Source of the DNA: Carnegiea gigantea
Lineage: Eukaryota; Streptophyta; Magnoliopsida; Caryophyllales; Cactaceae
Reading direction: 5' to 3'
DNA: 64,000 nucleotides
Assembly (NCBI GenBank): GCA_029747015.1
Contig: JAKOGI010000007.1
Coordinates: forward strand, 2,562,001-2,626,000
Under the pieces are notes generated by a model. It saw only the letters and a list, made by a program, of their open reading frames with translations. It did not search any database and was not told where the DNA came from. Shown here one piece after another: positions 63,875 through 64,000 of the stretch. The first letter of the stretch is position 1. Each line of letters starts with the position of its first letter. A program made the position numbers and the translations under genes.

Positions 63875-64000
63875 GGCCCTGTATGTCAATCAGCTGTTAG
63901 TTGTTTGAATTGACTGTTTGCATTAACTATTTGAATCAACTATTTCTAAAAAAAAAAAGTTGATAAAATTATTTATCTCTAAAATGATTGTGTATTAAAA
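63875..64000. mobile_element. Small TIR element of the D/E/F type, cut by the window end
   Basis: Starts GGCCCTGTATGTCAATCAGC and continues with GTTAGTTGTTTGAATTGACT-type words, matching the inverted right end of element F (GGCCCTGTTTGGCAATTAGC). The other end lies outside the window. Confidence 0.55.

Overview
The window is nuclear DNA from a flowering plant, most likely a eudicot. Five protein-coding genes with GT-AG introns are separated by AT-rich intergenic DNA full of plant transposable elements. I could not identify the species. All exon models below were derived by eye from codon continuity and splice consensus; each coding sum is a multiple of three and each protein has a length normal for its family.

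Layout: (1) 1160-2740 (+), a CPYC-class glutaredoxin of the secretory-pathway GRXC3/C4 type, with a CPYS active site. (2) 3751-7474 (-), a Golgi-type methyltransferase closest to Arabidopsis PMT27, 8 exons, tail-to-tail with the glutaredoxin; one intron uses a GC donor. (3) 8.1-25.0 kb, a gene-free mobile-element zone. It holds a 5'-truncated LINE with a 17-bp target duplication, a second LINE remnant, a compact copia-like LTR element nested in a small DNA element, a SINE with a 13-bp target duplication, a long inverted repeat, and many small TIR elements. (4) 26218-28161 (+), a SHI/STYLISH zinc-finger transcription factor. (5) 28.2-39.1 kb, gene-poor DNA with several small TIR elements and one GA-rich stretch (33.1-34.1 kb) that may be a transcript leader. 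(6) 39139-45948 (-), a 13-exon FG-GAP-like type I membrane protein. (7) 48378-62607 (-), an 18-exon MORC1/CRT1-type GHKL ATPase with an 824-bp element in intron 6. (8) 62.6-64.0 kb, intergenic DNA with two more small elements.

The order PMT27 - STYLISH - FG-GAP protein matches three consecutive Arabidopsis chromosome 3 genes (At3g51070, At3g51060, At3g51050, from memory), which supports the three identifications and indicates conserved microsynteny. The genes do not form a pathway; the link is ancestral neighbourhood.

The most unusual non-genic signal is a set of small elements that share a terminus close to GGNCYTGTTY. Several have exact 3-bp TNA target duplications, and their interiors are different arrays of degenerate words of about 10 nt. 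A second family, with GCATT..CCAGTGG-like ends, has three copies within 1.4 kb and a fourth at 63.5 kb. I found no CRISPR array, rRNA gene, intact tRNA gene or prokaryote-style operon.
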